Of a stretch of 64,000 nucleotides of DNA, positions 24,916 through 33,338 are shown piece by piece. Source of the DNA: Exiguobacterium sp. 9-2 (GTDB lineage: Bacteria; Bacillota; Bacilli; Exiguobacteriales; Exiguobacteriaceae). The position numbers and the translations under genes are program-made. The stretch is taken from assembly GCF_036287235.1 (NCBI RefSeq), contig NZ_CP142850.1, forward strand, positions 1,381,127 to 1,445,126, written 5' to 3'. Within the stretch, counting starts at the first letter, position 1. Each line of letters opens with the position of its first letter. The notes under the pieces were generated by a model. That model searched no databases, was not told where the DNA came from, and was given only the letters and a program-made list of their open reading frames with translations.

Positions 24916-25665
24916 ATGAAACAACTGTTTGCGTTTGAGACAAAAACCGACTATGACAAATACGAAGCGGTCACGCATCGCTTTCAAGCACGGTTAGACG
25001 AGTATCAAACGATCTTACAAGAGAAGTATCAACTGATCGCCGTGCCGAAAGGAATCGTTTGGACGTCAGCGGAACTCGCGACGACCGTCTTCTCGGACAT
25101 TCCGATTCCGGCATTTACGAATAAGGACTTGATTTACATATCACCAGACGTTGCAGAATGGCGAACGTTATTTTTGTCTCAACTCGACGGGAAGGACGTA
25201 TCGCATATTCGAGCGTTCTACGAAACGCTTGCGGAAGATCACGTCCTGACGATTGCTGCTCATGAACTGACGCATCACTTGGATTTGTTCGTTGATGAAT
25301 TCGACGATGAGAGAGAAGACGGAATCTGGTTCGAAGAGGGAATGTGTGAGCACCTACCCCGGAAGCATTTGTTGTCGGACGAAGCATTCAAGCGAATTAC
25401 GACAATTGAGACAGAGCTGGTCGAGCTCTTTCAGGAGGAGTATGGAGCGCGCTCGATTGATCAATTTGGGAGTGCCTCCTATGCTGGTAGTCTGTCGAGT
25501 ATCATGTTTGATTATTGGCGGAGCTTTCTCGCAATCCACCATCTCATCGAGGAACGATATGACGGGGACGTCTTACGCGTTTTCGAAGCATATCGGAACT
25601 GGCATGAGCAGGGGCGGATCGTGCCGCTCTCGACATACTTTAATCTTCAGTCGGTAAATCGCTAA
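24916..25665 (+). CDS. Gluzincin-type zinc metallopeptidase, unknown family
   Basis: A 249-residue protein. AAHELTHHLD places an HExxH zinc site at residues 116-120, and WFEEGMCEHLPR about 20 residues later offers the third ligand Glu, the layout of gluzincins. No signal peptide or membrane span is seen, so it should be cytoplasmic. The ATG at 24916 follows GAAGGG; an in-frame GTG at 24904 is too close to it. Substrate unknown. It is followed by a small membrane protein gene. Confidence 0.75.
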   Translation: MKQLFAFETKTDYDKYEAVTHRFQARLDEYQTILQEKYQLIAVPKGIVWTSAELATTVFSDIPIPAFTNKDLIYISPDVAEWRTLFLSQLDGKDVSHIRAFYETLAEDHVLTIAAHELTHHLDLFVDEFDDEREDGIWFEEGMCEHLPRKHLLSDEAFKRITTIETELVELFQEEYGARSIDQFGSASYAGSLSSIMFDYWRSFLAIHHLIEERYDGDVLRVFEAYRNWHEQGRIVPLSTYFNLQSVNR

Positions 25666-25691
25666 GTTGTATTTGTAGTGGAGGAGGGCTT

Positions 25692-25952
25692 GTGAATCGT
25701 TACAGTATTCTTTCGTTATCTGCATTCATCTGTTTTTGTTTCTTATTTTTCTTGATGAAGAGCGGAGTCAGTCTGAAAGGGTTTGGAACTGTCTATATCC
25801 TGCTTCTGTTTATCGTTCCGTTAGTCGGCGTATACACAGGGTACAAAACGAAGCATCGAGTACTTAGATGGCTATTCGTTGGTATCCATCTTATTACGTT
25901 CTGTATGATGTCCTATTTGCTGTTACTGGCTTACGGTATTTCTGAGCCTTAA
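25692..25952 (+). CDS. Small three-span membrane protein, unknown
   Basis: An 86-residue protein with hydrophobic spans at about 5-24, 33-50 and 60-82. It starts at GTG (25692) behind GGAGGAGGG. It lies 26 bases after the metallopeptidase gene and is probably co-transcribed. No family recognised. Confidence 0.65.
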   Translation: MNRYSILSLSAFICFCFLFFLMKSGVSLKGFGTVYILLLFIVPLVGVYTGYKTKHRVLRWLFVGIHLITFCMMSYLLLLAYGISEP

Positions 25953-25965
25953 AAAGGTTAAACAA

Positions 25966-26008
25966 AAAGGTCAGTTGATTCCGAGTAAAAAAGAATCTTC
26001 TGACCTTT
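25966..26008 (-). terminator. Terminator between convergent genes
   Basis: AAAGGTCAGTTGATTC and GAATCTTCTGACCTTT pair with a small mismatch over 11 bases; read leftward TTGTTT follows. Confidence 0.7.
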
Positions 26009-26046
26009 CATGATATGTAGTGTGAAATAAGAAAGCATCTCGTGAC

Positions 26047-26373
26047 TTAGTTTCGCTTGGGCAAACTGGTCGTCGTGCCCATCTCGACGACGTGATCATC
26101 TTGAAGACGATACAAGAAATATTCCTCTTTTTGAAGTCCTTGCCCCTGTACTTTTACGGCAATCTTATAGCGTTTCTCTTTATCGCGGTGTTTGTCGTCA
26201 TAAGCAGAGTGGAGTGAGACGACATGAGCTGGACCGTATTTTTTCTCGACATAGATTTCGACTTTTGTGCTGACGTGCTGCTCGAATCGTTCATCGTATC
26301 GGACGTTTAAGTAAAACAGCAGTCCACCTAATAGGAGAAAGACAACCAAAACGTTCATTCCGACTTTTTTCAA
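26047..26373 (-). CDS. Membrane-anchored small protein, unknown
   Basis: A 108-residue protein with one N-terminal span (about 6-24) followed by a hydrophilic, basic extracytoplasmic domain with PepSY-like spacing (KVEIYVEKKYGPAHVV). The start is probably TTG at 26373 behind GGAAGTGA; an ATG five codons in is an alternative. No firm family. Confidence 0.65.
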   Translation of the reverse strand: MKKVGMNVLVVFLLLGGLLFYLNVRYDERFEQHVSTKVEIYVEKKYGPAHVVSLHSAYDDKHRDKEKRYKIAVKVQGQGLQKEEYFLYRLQDDHVVEMGTTTSLPKRN

Positions 26374-26498
26374 TTCATCACTTCCGATCGTTCCATAGCA
26401 TTAAACCTAGAAAAGCTGTTACAGATGATCGAAAGACGATGCATCATAACAGCGATTGAATCATTAATTTGAAAATCTACATCATTTGAGTGATTGCT

Positions 26499-26588
26499 TT
26501 AGAGATCGACTCCAACTAATTTAAGAATGATGACGATCGTGATAGCTGAGAGCGCAAAAGAACCGGCAAAAGCAAGCTGTTTTTTCAA
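26499..26588 (-). CDS. 29-residue single-span membrane peptide
   Basis: A TTG-started frame of 30 codons: it begins with two lysines, continues through one hydrophobic helix (SAITIVIILKLVGV) and ends VDL. AGGAGGAGA lies 4-5 bases before the start. The strong ribosome binding site and clean helix support a real small protein. Function unknown. Confidence 0.6.
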   Translation of the reverse strand: MKKQLAFAGSFALSAITIVIILKLVGVDL

Positions 26589-26623
26589 AAGTATCTCCTC
26601 CTCATGAAAAGGTTACCATTATT

Positions 26624-26842
26624 ATGCCATTAAGTAATGTATCTGTAAAATTAATTCCAATTAGAACCGTGGATTTTCATCACAATGTTTCAGAAAGGAA
26701 TAAAAACATCCTTTTGTTTCGTCAAGAAAGTGAGAAGATTAGTTGGAGACTTAAAAATAGTGATAGCGTGTCTTTAAAATCATGTAGTGATAGATATAAT
26801 GTATTAAAAAGCATATGTGAACGTTCTGAACGCGTCATATAA
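26624..26842 (+). CDS. Doubtful 72-codon open frame
   Basis: An ATG-started frame with only AAAGG upstream and an unremarkable Ser/Arg-rich product. It fills most of the gap between the 29-residue peptide and the LexA-boxed gene. I list it as possible only; composition is not clearly protein-like. Confidence 0.2.
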   Translation: MPLSNVSVKLIPIRTVDFHHNVSERNKNILLFRQESEKISWRLKNSDSVSLKSCSDRYNVLKSICERSERVI

Positions 26843-26858
26843 ATGAATTTTATTAGTT

Positions 26859-27212
26859 TTACACCAAGTTTAGTAATAGTTGAGGCTGTTGGGAGAGTAA
26901 GTAATCGTTTGCGACGTAGTGATGATAGGACAATGACGAATCGTTCATATGAAAGAGCGTCAACTGCCGACTCTCGAAGTCGACTTCTTCTATGTAGACA
27001 AGTTCTGCAGCGCCACCGGAGTGATGGAGAGGAAGCAGTTTTAAGGATAATCTCTCCCGTAAAGCGATGAATAACATGACTTCCATTTTATAAGTCGTCG
27101 AAACGGGAGAATCATTGTGAAGAATAACGGATGAATCGATGGAGAGATAAATAAGCGGATTCATAGTAGATAACGATACCGGATGAGTCATTTCTTTTTG
27201 AAGGTGTTGCAT
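26859..27212 (-). CDS. Unknown protein with a LexA-type box in its promoter
   Basis: A 117-residue soluble protein with no signal peptide. The C-terminal half (VYIEEVDFESRQLTLFHMND) has the strand-turn-strand look of YolD-like SOS proteins, but this is weak. AAGGAGGT precedes the ATG by 6 bases. A promoter (TTGCAA, CATAAT) overlaps at its start point with GAACGTATGTTC, the Gram-positive LexA consensus, so I infer DNA-damage induction. It is monocistronic. Confidence 0.7.
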   Translation of the reverse strand: MQHLQKEMTHPVSLSTMNPLIYLSIDSSVILHNDSPVSTTYKMEVMLFIALRERLSLKLLPLHHSGGAAELVYIEEVDFESRQLTLFHMNDSSLSYHHYVANDYLLSQQPQLLLNLV

Positions 27213-27232
27213 GGTGGACCTCCTTATAATAA

Positions 27233-27244
27233 GAACGTATGTTC
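27233..27244. promoter_or_regulatory. LexA (DinR) box
   Basis: GAACGTATGTTC matches GAAC-N4-GTTC, the core of the Firmicute LexA operator. It begins three bases downstream of the predicted -10 hexamer of the 26859-27212 gene. Confidence 0.65.
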
Positions 27245-27246
27245 AT

Positions 27247-27275
27247 ATTATGGAGTATGAATCCATTTTTTGCAA
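27247..27275 (-). promoter_or_regulatory. Predicted sigma-A promoter of the LexA-boxed gene
   Basis: On the minus strand TTGCAA (27275-27270) and CATAAT (27252-27247) are 17 bases apart. Confidence 0.55.
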
Positions 27276-27374
27276 TCCTATATAACGCTTATAGCCTAAT
27301 GATGTTTTATCCATAATCGTTCGAGTTTTACTATGAAGTAGCGGAATATGCTTTTCGAAAAAATGCTGAAATTC

Positions 27375-27827
27375 TTATATATCTTGCGATAACCGAATCA
27401 TATCCGTGCACCGGATCCCGTTTTCGATGATCACCTCTTCATAGTGTCTCAAGAAGAAGTTTAAATCGACTCCAACGATTCTGAATCCACATTTTTGGTA
27501 AAGTGCTAGCTGTCCAATGCTTGAATTGCCCGTCCCGATTTCAACGGTCGTATACCCCAGTGTTTTCGCTGTGCGAATCGCATGTCGTAAAAGATTTTTT
27601 CCGATACCTTGTCCTTGATGCGACTCATCTACTGCGATATTTACGATTTCTATCGTTTGAGGTCTTGTCGGGAGAAGTACATATACACCAATCCATTGGT
27701 CATTCCTTTCAGCGACAAAACAATAACCTCTTTTTGCATAGCTTTCGACTAACTTTTGAGACGGGTCCGCTGCTAGCAAGAGGTCCATCGGTGGATTTTC
27801 ATGGACGGATAATTGTCGGATGTTCAT
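27375..27827 (-). CDS. GNAT-family N-acetyltransferase
   Basis: A 150-residue acetyltransferase. The acetyl-CoA-binding motif is QGQGIGKNLLRHAI near residues 73-86, preceded by the VNIAVDESH strand and followed by IGTGNSSIGQLALYQKCGF near 99-117, typical of GNAT proteins. The ATG at 27827 is chosen because GAGGAGA lies 6-8 bases before it. Substrate unknown. Confidence 0.88.
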   Translation of the reverse strand: MNIRQLSVHENPPMDLLLAADPSQKLVESYAKRGYCFVAERNDQWIGVYVLLPTRPQTIEIVNIAVDESHQGQGIGKNLLRHAIRTAKTLGYTTVEIGTGNSSIGQLALYQKCGFRIVGVDLNFFLRHYEEVIIENGIRCTDMIRLSQDI

Positions 27828-27968
27828 ATTCATTCTCCTCACGGATCGATTGATATATGTTTGTCTTAGGCTTCAGTTTCACTCTGCTGCCACAATAGCT
27901 GATGTAGAAGCGTTACGAAAGAACCTGTGAACTTCTGTCCTTCTTAAGAATACAAAATAGCATGTAAG

Positions 27969-28010
27969 AAAAAAAGTCGTCATCCGTATCGAGTAACGGA
28001 AAACGACTTT
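27969..28010 (-). terminator. Terminator of the minus-strand lipoprotein operon
   Basis: AAAGTCGT pairs with ACGACTTT around an inner CCGT/ACGG; read leftward a run of seven T overlaps the stem end. Confidence 0.8.
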
Positions 28011-28037
28011 CTTTTGTTAGATTAAGATCATGATCGT

Positions 28038-29213
28038 TTAGTTAGACGGGAGAAGCTTTACGACATGCAAGGTGGATTTTTTCCCGTTCGTGATGGAGTA
28101 AGTGAGTTTCCCATCTTGCAGTAGAGGAAACGATACCAGCTCTTCAAAGTCCGTCAGAGGAGCGACGGTCTTCGCTTTTAAGTCCGCATATATCAACTGA
28201 TGGATGCCTTCTCGGAAGACGATTTGTGTGTTCGAAAGGAATTGAATGCCGTTAATCAACGTCTGGGCACTGGAAGCAGAATAGTTCAGCGTCTGTTCGT
28301 CTAATCCGATGGGTTGGAATATGGCGTCGCCTTCTGTGCCGAGAGCGAAATAGGTGCCACTACGATTGAAATCAATTAATCCGGACATCTCTTTTTTGTA
28401 GGCACCATCCAGAGTTTCAAGCACACGGACGTTCTTTCCGTTGTTAAAGTGAGACGTGTATAAGGTCACGCCGTCATCGCTATCGCGGTGCTCGTATGTG
28501 AATAGACCGTCTTGTACCTTTCCTGTTTTTAAGATGAAGGACTGGAGTGGTGTGATCTTTCCGGTTTTTAACGAATACGACTTTAACGTGGAAACCGTTT
28601 TTTGTGTAGTCGCTTCTTGCGTGATCCAGGACGCACGAGTTGACGTGACATCGATTCTCGGAGGGGATGTATCGAAGCGACTTTCGCCTGTATCAAGTGT
28701 TTTCACTTGATTCGTCGTGATATTTAGTTGACGAATCGACCATTTCACACCGGTCTTTGTCGGCTGTTCCGTTTCGACCCATAGTAAAAACGCACCTGTA
28801 CCCGTCATCATCGGGATTGCATTCTTCGTCGCATGAACAATTTTGTTATGCTGTCGTTTCGTATCGTATGTATAGATGACACTCTTGTTTTCTTGTAGGT
28901 CAAAGTAGAAGATCTGGTTTTGGTAGAAATACTGTGGATCGATCGAGACACGGTGTTTGCTCAGTAATGAAGAAAGGTCGTACGTTTTCGTTTGACCTAA
29001 CGTGACGCGCTCCGTTTGCTTTTCTAATTCGATTGCTTGTTGGTTATTGGAGTCGGTCGTTGCTTTCTTGGATGAAACGTTCACTTGTTCAGATGGCGCG
29101 ACATTTTTTTGTGCTACACGCGGTGTTGCTTGTTCTTCTATTATGGAACAACCCGCTATCGTCCAAACGACGGTCGAGAGACAAAAAACGGTTGCGAATC
29201 GATGTGATTTCAT
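28038..29213 (-). CDS. Lipoprotein with beta-propeller-like repeats
   Basis: A 391-residue protein starting MKSHRFATVF with lipobox IAGC. After a Ser/Thr/Gln-rich linker, repeated strands such as YTYDTKRQHNKIV, IRQLNITTNQVKTL and LKSYSLKTGKITPL suggest a TolB/WD40-type propeller on the outer face of the membrane. AAGGAG precedes the ATG at 29213. It is last of a four-gene minus-strand unit of envelope proteins and precedes a terminator. Ligand unknown. Confidence 0.75.
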   Translation of the reverse strand: MKSHRFATVFCLSTVVWTIAGCSIIEEQATPRVAQKNVAPSEQVNVSSKKATTDSNNQQAIELEKQTERVTLGQTKTYDLSSLLSKHRVSIDPQYFYQNQIFYFDLQENKSVIYTYDTKRQHNKIVHATKNAIPMMTGTGAFLLWVETEQPTKTGVKWSIRQLNITTNQVKTLDTGESRFDTSPPRIDVTSTRASWITQEATTQKTVSTLKSYSLKTGKITPLQSFILKTGKVQDGLFTYEHRDSDDGVTLYTSHFNNGKNVRVLETLDGAYKKEMSGLIDFNRSGTYFALGTEGDAIFQPIGLDEQTLNYSASSAQTLINGIQFLSNTQIVFREGIHQLIYADLKAKTVAPLTDFEELVSFPLLQDGKLTYSITNGKKSTLHVVKLLPSN

Positions 29214-29250
29214 ATCGGATAGCTCCTTCAAAGGTTTTCGGAAACGTAAG

Positions 29251-29589
29251 TCATTGCTGTACATCATGTGGAGAGAGAGTCGGACGACGGGTGTGATGAA
29301 ACACGAGATACCACCACTTTAATGTGTAGGCGAACAAGAAGACACACATCCATGCCCACGGTCGAAGTGTCGTCAATCCTTCGTAAAAATGTCTGAATTC
29401 TGTAATGTCAAGTCGGTACATGGAGTTCCAAATGAATAATGCATACATGAAAAGCATTGCTAACATCGCTCGAATCGATGCTTTTCTCAAGGCTGGATGC
29501 TTGATCGCGACGAAGATTGCACTGATAAGCGTGATGAAAAAGAAAGCATAGGACAATACCCACACCCACAAATCGTTGGTTGGTCCCAT
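29251..29589 (-). CDS. Four-span membrane protein, unknown
   Basis: A 112-residue protein with four hydrophobic spans and Trp-rich loops (LRPWAWMCVFLFAYTLKWW). AGGAGG precedes the ATG by 9 bases. It lies 37 bases before the lipoprotein and 18 after another membrane protein gene, inside one operon. Confidence 0.7.
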   Translation of the reverse strand: MGPTNDLWVWVLSYAFFFITLISAIFVAIKHPALRKASIRAMLAMLFMYALFIWNSMYRLDITEFRHFYEGLTTLRPWAWMCVFLFAYTLKWWYLVFHHTRRPTLSPHDVQQ

Positions 29590-29607
29590 ATGTATTTTCC
29601 TCCTCAG

Positions 29608-29889
29608 TTAATCATGGATGCGTCTAGAAGATCGTCTAAACAAAACAGAAAGAATGACATCGATCAGTAACCCGATCAAGAACCAACTGATCAAAGTCAG
29701 GATGTAGATCAGGAACAGCGGGATATGGAAGGAATCCAGCCAAGTTCCGAGGAAGGAACGTGACTCAAGTAGCCAGAAAACAGGGCTTGTGAGAAACAAC
29801 AAGATGTTTTTGTCATCGTAACCGAAAGCATTAAATAAACAGACAGCAAGTGAGAGCAAGGGTAGCCAGAGTCGAAAACCTTTACGCAT
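29608..29889 (-). CDS. Three-span membrane protein, unknown
   Basis: A 93-residue protein starting MRKGFRLWLPLLSL, with spans at about 6-22, 28-44 and 54-82 and a basic C-terminus (RRSSRRIHD). CAGGAGAT precedes the ATG. Second gene of the envelope operon. No family recognised. Confidence 0.7.
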   Translation of the reverse strand: MRKGFRLWLPLLSLAVCLFNAFGYDDKNILLFLTSPVFWLLESRSFLGTWLDSFHIPLFLIYILTLISWFLIGLLIDVILSVLFRRSSRRIHD

Positions 29890-29922
29890 TATTATTCATC
29901 TCCTGTTTGAGTGAGGTTGGTT

Positions 29923-30363
29923 TTATCGGACCTGAATCAAAAAGGCGGATAGACCGTCACCATGTTCGTTCCATCCGGCAACGACCTCATAGGTATACGT
30001 ACCTTGAGCAGACGGTGCGCTAAGAATGTCGTTTTTTAATGAAACCTGTTCACTTTTCGTTTTCGAATCCCAGCGTACGACTTCGAGCGAATCGGGTTTA
30101 CGATCAAACGAGAGATGAATTTTGTCAGAGGGTGAGACGATGACGGGTTTACTTTTTTCAGTCATGTGTAAAGCATCCACATAGATCATGTCCGCACATT
30201 GAGCACTGAACAAACTGGACCAGCAATAAGAACCTTGGACAGTTGGAATCGCTTTACCGTTTACTTCGACGTTTGGGTCATAGGGTTCGATCCGAAATGG
30301 CTCAAAATAGATAAAAAAAGCAATCACGGCAAGTAGTGAGCCAATCAAAATGAATTTAAGGAT
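29923..30363 (-). CDS. Membrane-anchored extracytoplasmic protein with probable ATC start
   Basis: A 146-residue protein with one N-terminal anchor and an extracytoplasmic domain carrying PTVQGSYCWSSL near residues 40-51. It is a paralog of the protein at 42174-42611. Aligning the two from FEPFR (residues 20-24 in both) puts the first codon exactly at ATC (30363-30361), 7 bases after AGGAGG. No ATG or GTG is available; the nearest usual start is TTG at 30348, 22 bases from the site. The ATC is either a rare initiation codon or a mutated ATG. First gene of the envelope operon. Confidence 0.7.
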   Translation of the reverse strand: MLKFILIGSLLAVIAFFIYFEPFRIEPYDPNVEVNGKAIPTVQGSYCWSSLFSAQCADMIYVDALHMTEKSKPVIVSPSDKIHLSFDRKPDSLEVVRWDSKTKSEQVSLKNDILSAPSAQGTYTYEVVAGWNEHGDGLSAFLIQVR

Positions 30364-30479
30364 ACCAGCTCCTCCTTTATTGAATAATTAATAGTGTTAA
30401 ATCGGAAATTAAAATCAATCAAGTCATATATCATGCAAAAGAATCTTCATATAGAATCATTTTCCACAATAAACTATCA

Positions 30480-30505
30480 AATCCCTTCAAATGGATGAAG
30501 GGATT
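30480..30505 (-). terminator. Probable terminator after the NmrA-like gene
   Basis: AATCCCTTC pairs with GAAGGGATT over 8 bases, about 80 bases past the stop at 30583. The T run is weak. Confidence 0.55.
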
Positions 30506-30582
30506 ATGAATGAGGCACACGTGTCTCTTTGAGATGACTAGGTTTTGGGGAAGTCATTTTCCTTTTACGAAGAATAGAGGAA

Positions 30583-31437
30583 TCAATGCTTCTCCCAGTG
30601 GGCTTGATAATCGAGAATATATTGACTTAGGGGAATCGGCTCAGTACCAGTCACCTCGCGGAACTGACGGTTCGTTCGTTTCGTGAGTCCAAGACTAATC
30701 GGGAGGTGTAACATGATGACTTCATTGACGTAGCTTTTCGGATATCCTTTTTGAACCATCTTCATTTGGAAGAATGGAATCGAAGGGTTCGTGTAACGGA
30801 TCGTCTTTCCTAAGAGTAGCGTCATCAGACTTGCGATTTCATGGAAGCCGAAAACTTCCTCGCCATGCAACGTATAGACACGATTGAAATGGGGGGCAGG
30901 ATGTTCGAGGCAATGGATGACGAACGTCGCGATATCCCGGATGTCAATCATGCTTGTCTTCCCAAGACCAGCGGGCGTAACGATCTGCTCGTGAAAACGG
31001 ATGTCATCACGCATGAAGAGATTCAAATTTTGCATGTAGTATCCGGGACGGATGATCGTAAACGGGATACCGGTCTCTTGAATGATCTTTTCGATCGTAT
31101 GGTGAGGTGTCAGCGGAAAGACTGGAACATCCTTGAACGAGAGATAAACAATGTGCCGGACTGAGGTGAAGCGCAAATAGCGCAGAAAGAGATGGAACTG
31201 TCGTGTTGATACTTGGGACGGATACATCAAAAAGAGTTGATCGACGCCTTTTAACGCTTGTGAAAACGTTGAGATATCGGCGTAGTCCAGGTGACGATAG
31301 TGAAAAGCATTGCCGAATTTCTCTGAAGCAGCTGCTGGGTCGATGACAGCCGCATGAAAGGGAATATGTCGCTTCATCATTGCATGACCGACGGCTAGTC
31401 CAACGTTTCCTGTGAATCCTGTTACTAAAATCGTCAT
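30583..31437 (-). CDS. NmrA-like SDR oxidoreductase or sensor, copy B
   Basis: A 284-residue atypical short-chain dehydrogenase. MTILVTGFTGNVG carries the GxxGxxG NAD(P) site at residues 7-13, and YLSFKD plus FTIIRPGYYMQNL near 130 match NmrA/azoreductase-like proteins. It is a paralog of 32227-33105 (shared HIVYLS, PFTPHH-type and IIRPxYYMQxL segments). The ATG at 31437 follows AGGAAGGA. It lies just downstream of an Rrf2 regulator gene on the same strand. Confidence 0.85.
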   Translation of the reverse strand: MTILVTGFTGNVGLAVGHAMMKRHIPFHAAVIDPAAASEKFGNAFHYRHLDYADISTFSQALKGVDQLFLMYPSQVSTRQFHLFLRYLRFTSVRHIVYLSFKDVPVFPLTPHHTIEKIIQETGIPFTIIRPGYYMQNLNLFMRDDIRFHEQIVTPAGLGKTSMIDIRDIATFVIHCLEHPAPHFNRVYTLHGEEVFGFHEIASLMTLLLGKTIRYTNPSIPFFQMKMVQKGYPKSYVNEVIMLHLPISLGLTKRTNRQFREVTGTEPIPLSQYILDYQAHWEKH

Positions 31438-31490
31438 GTGTAACGTCCTTCCTGTACACTTGACTGAACTGCTGTTTGATGAGAAGTAAA

Positions 31491-31910
31491 TCATGATATG
31501 TCTAAGAAAAAGTGAGGTGGTAAATCGTCCGCTAATTGCTTTATCGTAACTTGATTGAGCGTATTAAAGAATGAAATCAATGCAACATCTAATAGTTGAT
31601 CTAACGCACATACCTGATAACGCGTTCCCGGAAAAAGCGGACGTTCGAATAACGCGACGACATCTCCGACCCGGACAGTATGACTCAATGGGAGGAGTTG
31701 AACACCGCCTTCTCGTCCAGCATGGGTTCGTAAAAGACCTGCTCTTCCTAAAATTGAAATGATTTTCGTGAGATGCTCGTACGAGATGTTACATTGAAGC
31801 GAAATGTCTCTCGTCTTTACGTATTCTCCTCTTCGTGTCATCGATTTTGAGGTGTGTGCCAAAAAAAGTAATGTCAGTAAGCCATGTTCCGTAGCACGTT
31901 TCAACCGCAC
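31491..31910 (-). CDS. Rrf2-family regulator between two NmrA-like genes
   Basis: A 139-residue protein with the Rrf2 fold: RATEHGLLTLLFLA at the N-terminus, recognition region CNISYEHLTKIISILGRAGLL near 45-65 and the wing GREGGVQLLP. It has a single cysteine in the usual sensor region, so an Fe-S cluster is unlikely. The best start is GTG at 31910, 8 bases after AAAGGAG; the ATG at 31928 would contain that site. It probably controls the flanking NmrA-like genes. Confidence 0.82.
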   Translation of the reverse strand: MRLKRATEHGLLTLLFLAHTSKSMTRRGEYVKTRDISLQCNISYEHLTKIISILGRAGLLRTHAGREGGVQLLPLSHTVRVGDVVALFERPLFPGTRYQVCALDQLLDVALISFFNTLNQVTIKQLADDLPPHFFLDIS

Positions 31911-31946
31911 GACCGCATCTCCTTTCATTTTTGACTGACGATGATA

Positions 31947-32240
31947 TCAGACAATCAAGAGACAATATCGCGTAATGGAGGAAAAGGGCGCTTTCGTCAT
32001 GTAAACATGCGTGTAGGAATCATCGAATGTGATCAAAGCAGAAATGAGGTGTGCGCGAATGTACCGACAGGAGAGGCTTCGCCGTTGAGGCGTAATCAGT
32101 TCATCTCTTCGAGAATCGAAGTCGAGCAACAATTGCAATGGGTACTCTGTGAATATCGTCACCTGACAATGAATGCCGAGCCGGTGATAATAATCGACGA
32201 TGCATTGACGAACGAACAGTGCTCGTTCATGAGTAATCAT
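31947..32240 (-). CDS. Small protein coupled to NmrA-like copy A, unknown
   Basis: A 97-residue basic protein starting MITHERALFV, with VDYYHRLGIHCQVTIFTEYP. GAGGAGGG lies 8 bases before the ATG at 32240 and inside the end of the upstream gene, which it overlaps by 14 bases. That coupling supports it over the antisense open frame. No family recognised. Confidence 0.65.
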   Translation of the reverse strand: MITHERALFVRQCIVDYYHRLGIHCQVTIFTEYPLQLLLDFDSRRDELITPQRRSLSCRYIRAHLISALITFDDSYTHVYMTKAPFSSITRYCLLIV

Positions 32241-33105
32241 ATGCTTTGCCCTCCTCTTCATTTACCCAATCGGATAGGTGGTCTTTTATATATTGCCGAA
32301 GGGTGATCGGTCGTTCACCAATTAGTTCTAGAAAGTGGTTATCCGTCTCATCCGCTAGACCTAATAAGATCGGCACATGAAGTTTGATGATTTCATTGGT
32401 TTCTTCATAAGACAATCCATGTTGCATCATAAAGGACCGGAAAAAATCAATAGGCGGGTTCGTATACATGATCTCTGTTTCAAGTTCTTCTCCGAGAAGC
32501 CGGGCGACTTCGTAAAAATTGTAAGCCGCTTCACCGCTGATCGTATAGATTTTATTGAAGTGAGTGGCTGGGTTTTCAAGACACGTCATCACGACGGTCG
32601 CTACGTCACGGGCATCAATCATGCACGTCTTACCAATTCCTGCCGGTGCGAAGAGGTGTGCATGATCTCGTAACATATCTCGCATGAACATGTTTAAATG
32701 CTGCATGTAGTAGCTAGGACGAATGATCGTGTAGGGAATGTCGGTTTGGCGAATGACGACTTCAATACGATGATGTGGCGTGAATGGGAGGGATAGAGCG
32801 TCTTTGGCTGAGAGGTAGACGATGTGTTGCAGGGCAGTCTGTCTGAGATAATGAATAAAATATTCGAATGTCTCCAAGTCCGCGTTTGCAGGAAATTCGA
32901 GAAAGATTTGATCGCATCCTGCGAGTGCTTCTACGAACGTCGAGGCATCCTGGACATCGAATCGACGAAAGTCAAAATGCTCTCCATATAATTCGGAAGC
33001 GGCTTGTGGATCGGATACCCCGATGCAAAAAGGCTGTTCTTCCGTGCGCATACGTTGGCTGACGAGCTGCCCGATCGGTGAAGAAAAGTCCGTAATGAAA
33101 ATCAT
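32227..33105 (-). CDS. NmrA-like SDR oxidoreductase or sensor, copy A
   Basis: A 292-residue protein starting MIFITDFSSPIGQLV. The dinucleotide motif is degenerate (DFSSPIG where GFTGNVG is expected), so NAD(P) binding may be weak or lost. The rest aligns with copy B, including YTIIRPSYYMQHLN near residue 130 and PAGIGKTCMIDARD. AAAGGA precedes the ATG. It heads a four-gene minus-strand set: NmrA-A, small protein, Rrf2, NmrA-B. Confidence 0.82.
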   Translation of the reverse strand: MIFITDFSSPIGQLVSQRMRTEEQPFCIGVSDPQAASELYGEHFDFRRFDVQDASTFVEALAGCDQIFLEFPANADLETFEYFIHYLRQTALQHIVYLSAKDALSLPFTPHHRIEVVIRQTDIPYTIIRPSYYMQHLNMFMRDMLRDHAHLFAPAGIGKTCMIDARDVATVVMTCLENPATHFNKIYTISGEAAYNFYEVARLLGEELETEIMYTNPPIDFFRSFMMQHGLSYEETNEIIKLHVPILLGLADETDNHFLELIGERPITLRQYIKDHLSDWVNEEEGKAYDYS

Positions 33106-33338
33106 GGGAAAATTCCTTTCCTCTCTTAGATGAACGAGGCATCACTCATGTTGTAAAGTGGTAAATGAAATACTTGTATTAGTTATATAATACCCTAATT
33201 ATCCTTCAAATACCGGATAGATGATAGTTCCTGCTAAAAACATAATTAAGTATTCCATTTATTCAATATATGAACCTTAATATTCAAAAAAATTAATTAT
33301 TAATACTTATGTTTACATATCTAGGTTTATTATGAATA

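Noticed and set aside
29294-29296. Plus-strand frames over 29002-29322
   Set aside because: They lie antisense to the lipoprotein and membrane-protein genes, have no ribosome binding site and unlikely Ser/Arg-rich products.
31941-32306. 121-codon plus-strand open frame
   Set aside because: Antisense to the 97-residue gene and the end of NmrA copy A, which have good ribosome binding sites and coupling.
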